This document shows, piece after piece, positions 6,052-6,648 of a DNA stretch of 6,648 bases (the first letter of the stretch is position 1; the number at the start of each line of letters is the position of its first letter). Source of the DNA: an uncultured Asticcacaulis sp. (lineage in GTDB: Bacteria > Pseudomonadota > Alphaproteobacteria > Caulobacterales > Caulobacteraceae); assembly GCA_946480525.1 (NCBI GenBank), contig CAMLLA010000240.1, positions 1 to 6,648 of the forward strand, in the 5' to 3' direction. The translations under genes were made by a program, and so were the position numbers. The notes beneath the pieces were generated by a model, which saw only the letters and a list, made by a program, of their open reading frames with translations, was not told the DNA's origin and did no database searches.

Positions 6052-6077
6052 GGAACCTGCGGACAAATGCAAACGTT
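6052..6077 (+). promoter_or_regulatory. Candidate EcfG-type (general stress response) promoter upstream of cheA
   Basis: GGAAC at 6052-6056 is followed after exactly 17 nt by CGTT at 6074-6077. This matches the known alphaproteobacterial EcfG/RpoE2 consensus, GGAAC-N16/17-CGTT. It points toward cheA and would start transcription roughly 140 bp before the gene. The match is short enough to arise by chance, so confidence is moderate. Confidence 0.45.
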
Positions 6078-6080
6078 TGC
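6069..6080. promoter_or_regulatory. Perfect 12-bp palindrome, LacI/GalR-family-like operator
   Basis: GCAAACGTTTGC is perfectly self-complementary with a central CG, the form typical of operators bound by LacI/GalR-family regulators. It covers the -10 element of the candidate EcfG promoter, a position where a bound repressor would block transcription. A second overlapping dyad, GCCAAA-N10-TTTGGC at 6079-6100, follows immediately. No LacI-family gene is in the window, so the binding protein is unknown. Confidence 0.45.
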
Positions 6081-6224
6081 CAAACTTGCACGTTTTTGGC
6101 GAAATTCAGATTTCAGTAATCATTTGCGAACGCTCTCTTAACCAAACGTCCGCAATATGGCCCGGACTGGTGGGCGAGGTGTATCTTTTGTCGCCCTCCT
6201 GCATTCTCAATATGAGGGTACGTC

Positions 6225-6648
6225 GTGGACGACTTAATTGCTGAATTCCTGACCGAAACGGCCGAAAGCCTGGAAGTCGTCGATAGCGAACTCGTAAGGT
6301 TCGAAGCCAACCCCAACGACCGCAAGACGCTCGACAATATCTTCCGCCTTGTTCACACCATCAAGGGCACCTGCGGCTTCCTGGGTCTTCAGCGCCTGGA
6401 AGCGGTCGCCCACGCCGGTGAGACCCTGCTGGGCCGTTTCCGCGATGGCAAGCTGGACGTCACGCCGATCGCCGTGACCTTGGTCCTGCATTCGATCGAC
6501 CGCATCAAGGTGATTCTGGCGGGCCTGGAGCAGACCGGCAACGAACCCGACGGCAACGATCACGACCTGATCGCGCAGCTGGAAGCCATGGCCGAAGGCC
6601 ACGAGGTCGACCTGACTGCCGTCCAGACCGTCGAAGTGCCGGATCGTC
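6225..6648 (+). CDS. cheA: Chemotaxis histidine kinase CheA, N-terminal part (P1/HPt domain), cut by the window edge
   Basis: CheA autophosphorylates on a P1-domain histidine and passes the phosphate to CheY and CheB, linking chemoreceptors to the flagellar motor. The visible 141 residues form the P1 domain: 'DDLIAEFLTETAESLEVVD' (2-20) as the first helix, then 'IFRLVHTIKGTCGFLGL' (39-55) with phospho-acceptor H44 and K47-G48, then 'LEAVAHAGETLLGRFRDG', all standard for alphaproteobacterial CheA. The start of the P1-P2 linker follows; dimerisation, kinase and CheW-like domains lie beyond the right edge. The start is GTG 6225, with GAGGG at 6214-6218 and 6-nt spacing. An upstream ATG (6212) is out of frame. 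A hybrid or CheA-like kinase of a non-flagellar system cannot be excluded from the N-terminus alone, and neighbours are not visible. Confidence 0.88.
   Translation, partial: MDDLIAEFLTETAESLEVVDSELVRFEANPNDRKTLDNIFRLVHTIKGTCGFLGLQRLEAVAHAGETLLGRFRDGKLDVTPIAVTLVLHSIDRIKVILAGLEQTGNEPDGNDHDLIAQLEAMAEGHEVDLTAVQTVEVPDR

Noticed and set aside
5926..6119. Possible small plus-strand ORF after otsA beginning ATG 5926
   Set aside because: No ribosome binding site, unstructured composition, and it overlaps the promoter and palindrome of the next gene. It is an alternate-frame continuation of a shadow frame in otsA.
6138..6144. TTAACCA as a CtrA site upstream of cheA (a similar TTAACCAT is at 3443-3450)
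   Set aside because: A CtrA site needs a second TTAA seven bases away. Only single half-sites are present.

Overview
The window looks like a chromosomal segment of a free-living alphaproteobacterium. The evidence is high GC coding sequence with strong third-position bias, a Phasin_2-type granule protein, the alphaproteobacterial form of an SRAP protein, and a CheA N-terminus with the alphaproteobacterial 'LVHTIKGTCGFLGL' P1 signature. A Caulobacteraceae or sphingomonad-like host is plausible but is only an inference. Nothing points to a prophage, plasmid or genomic island. The one repeat-type element lies between two convergent genes.

Layout from left to right: (1) positions 1-314, minus strand: the first 104 codons of an SRAP (YedK/HMCES-like) abasic-site protein that runs off the left edge. 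(2) 315-566: divergent promoter region. (3) 567-1064, plus: a phasin. (4) 1065-1431: a gene-free gap between convergent genes, with a stem-loop just after the phasin and a 211-bp inverted-repeat element carrying three clear internal hairpins. (5) 1432-3297, minus: a cytoplasmic glycoside hydrolase family 15 enzyme (glucoamylase/trehalase superfamily). (6) 3298-3661: an AT-rich divergent control region with a dyad symmetry and a 16-codon upstream ORF that has a very strong Shine-Dalgarno sequence. (7) 3662-4420 and 4417-5844, plus: otsB then otsA, overlapping by 4 bp. (8) 5845-6224: a 380-bp gap with a strong hairpin after otsA and, further on, an EcfG-like promoter overlapping a perfect 12-bp palindrome. 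(9) 6225-6648, plus: the first 141 codons of cheA, running off the right edge.

Functionally the core is a trehalose module. OtsA condenses UDP-glucose and glucose-6-phosphate to trehalose-6-phosphate, and OtsB dephosphorylates this to trehalose. The divergent GH15 enzyme has no secretion signal and both catalytic glutamates, so it could hydrolyse trehalose or a related alpha-glucan inside the cell and set the pool size. The phasin (carbon storage) and SRAP (DNA damage) genes also fit a stress setting, but they are separate transcription units.

I do not see a clearly new multi-gene system. The points most worth a second look are the coupled leader ORF before otsB, the GH15/otsBA pairing, the stress-sigma promoter and palindrome ahead of cheA, and the repeat element whose two arms keep their hairpins but with different stem sequences.
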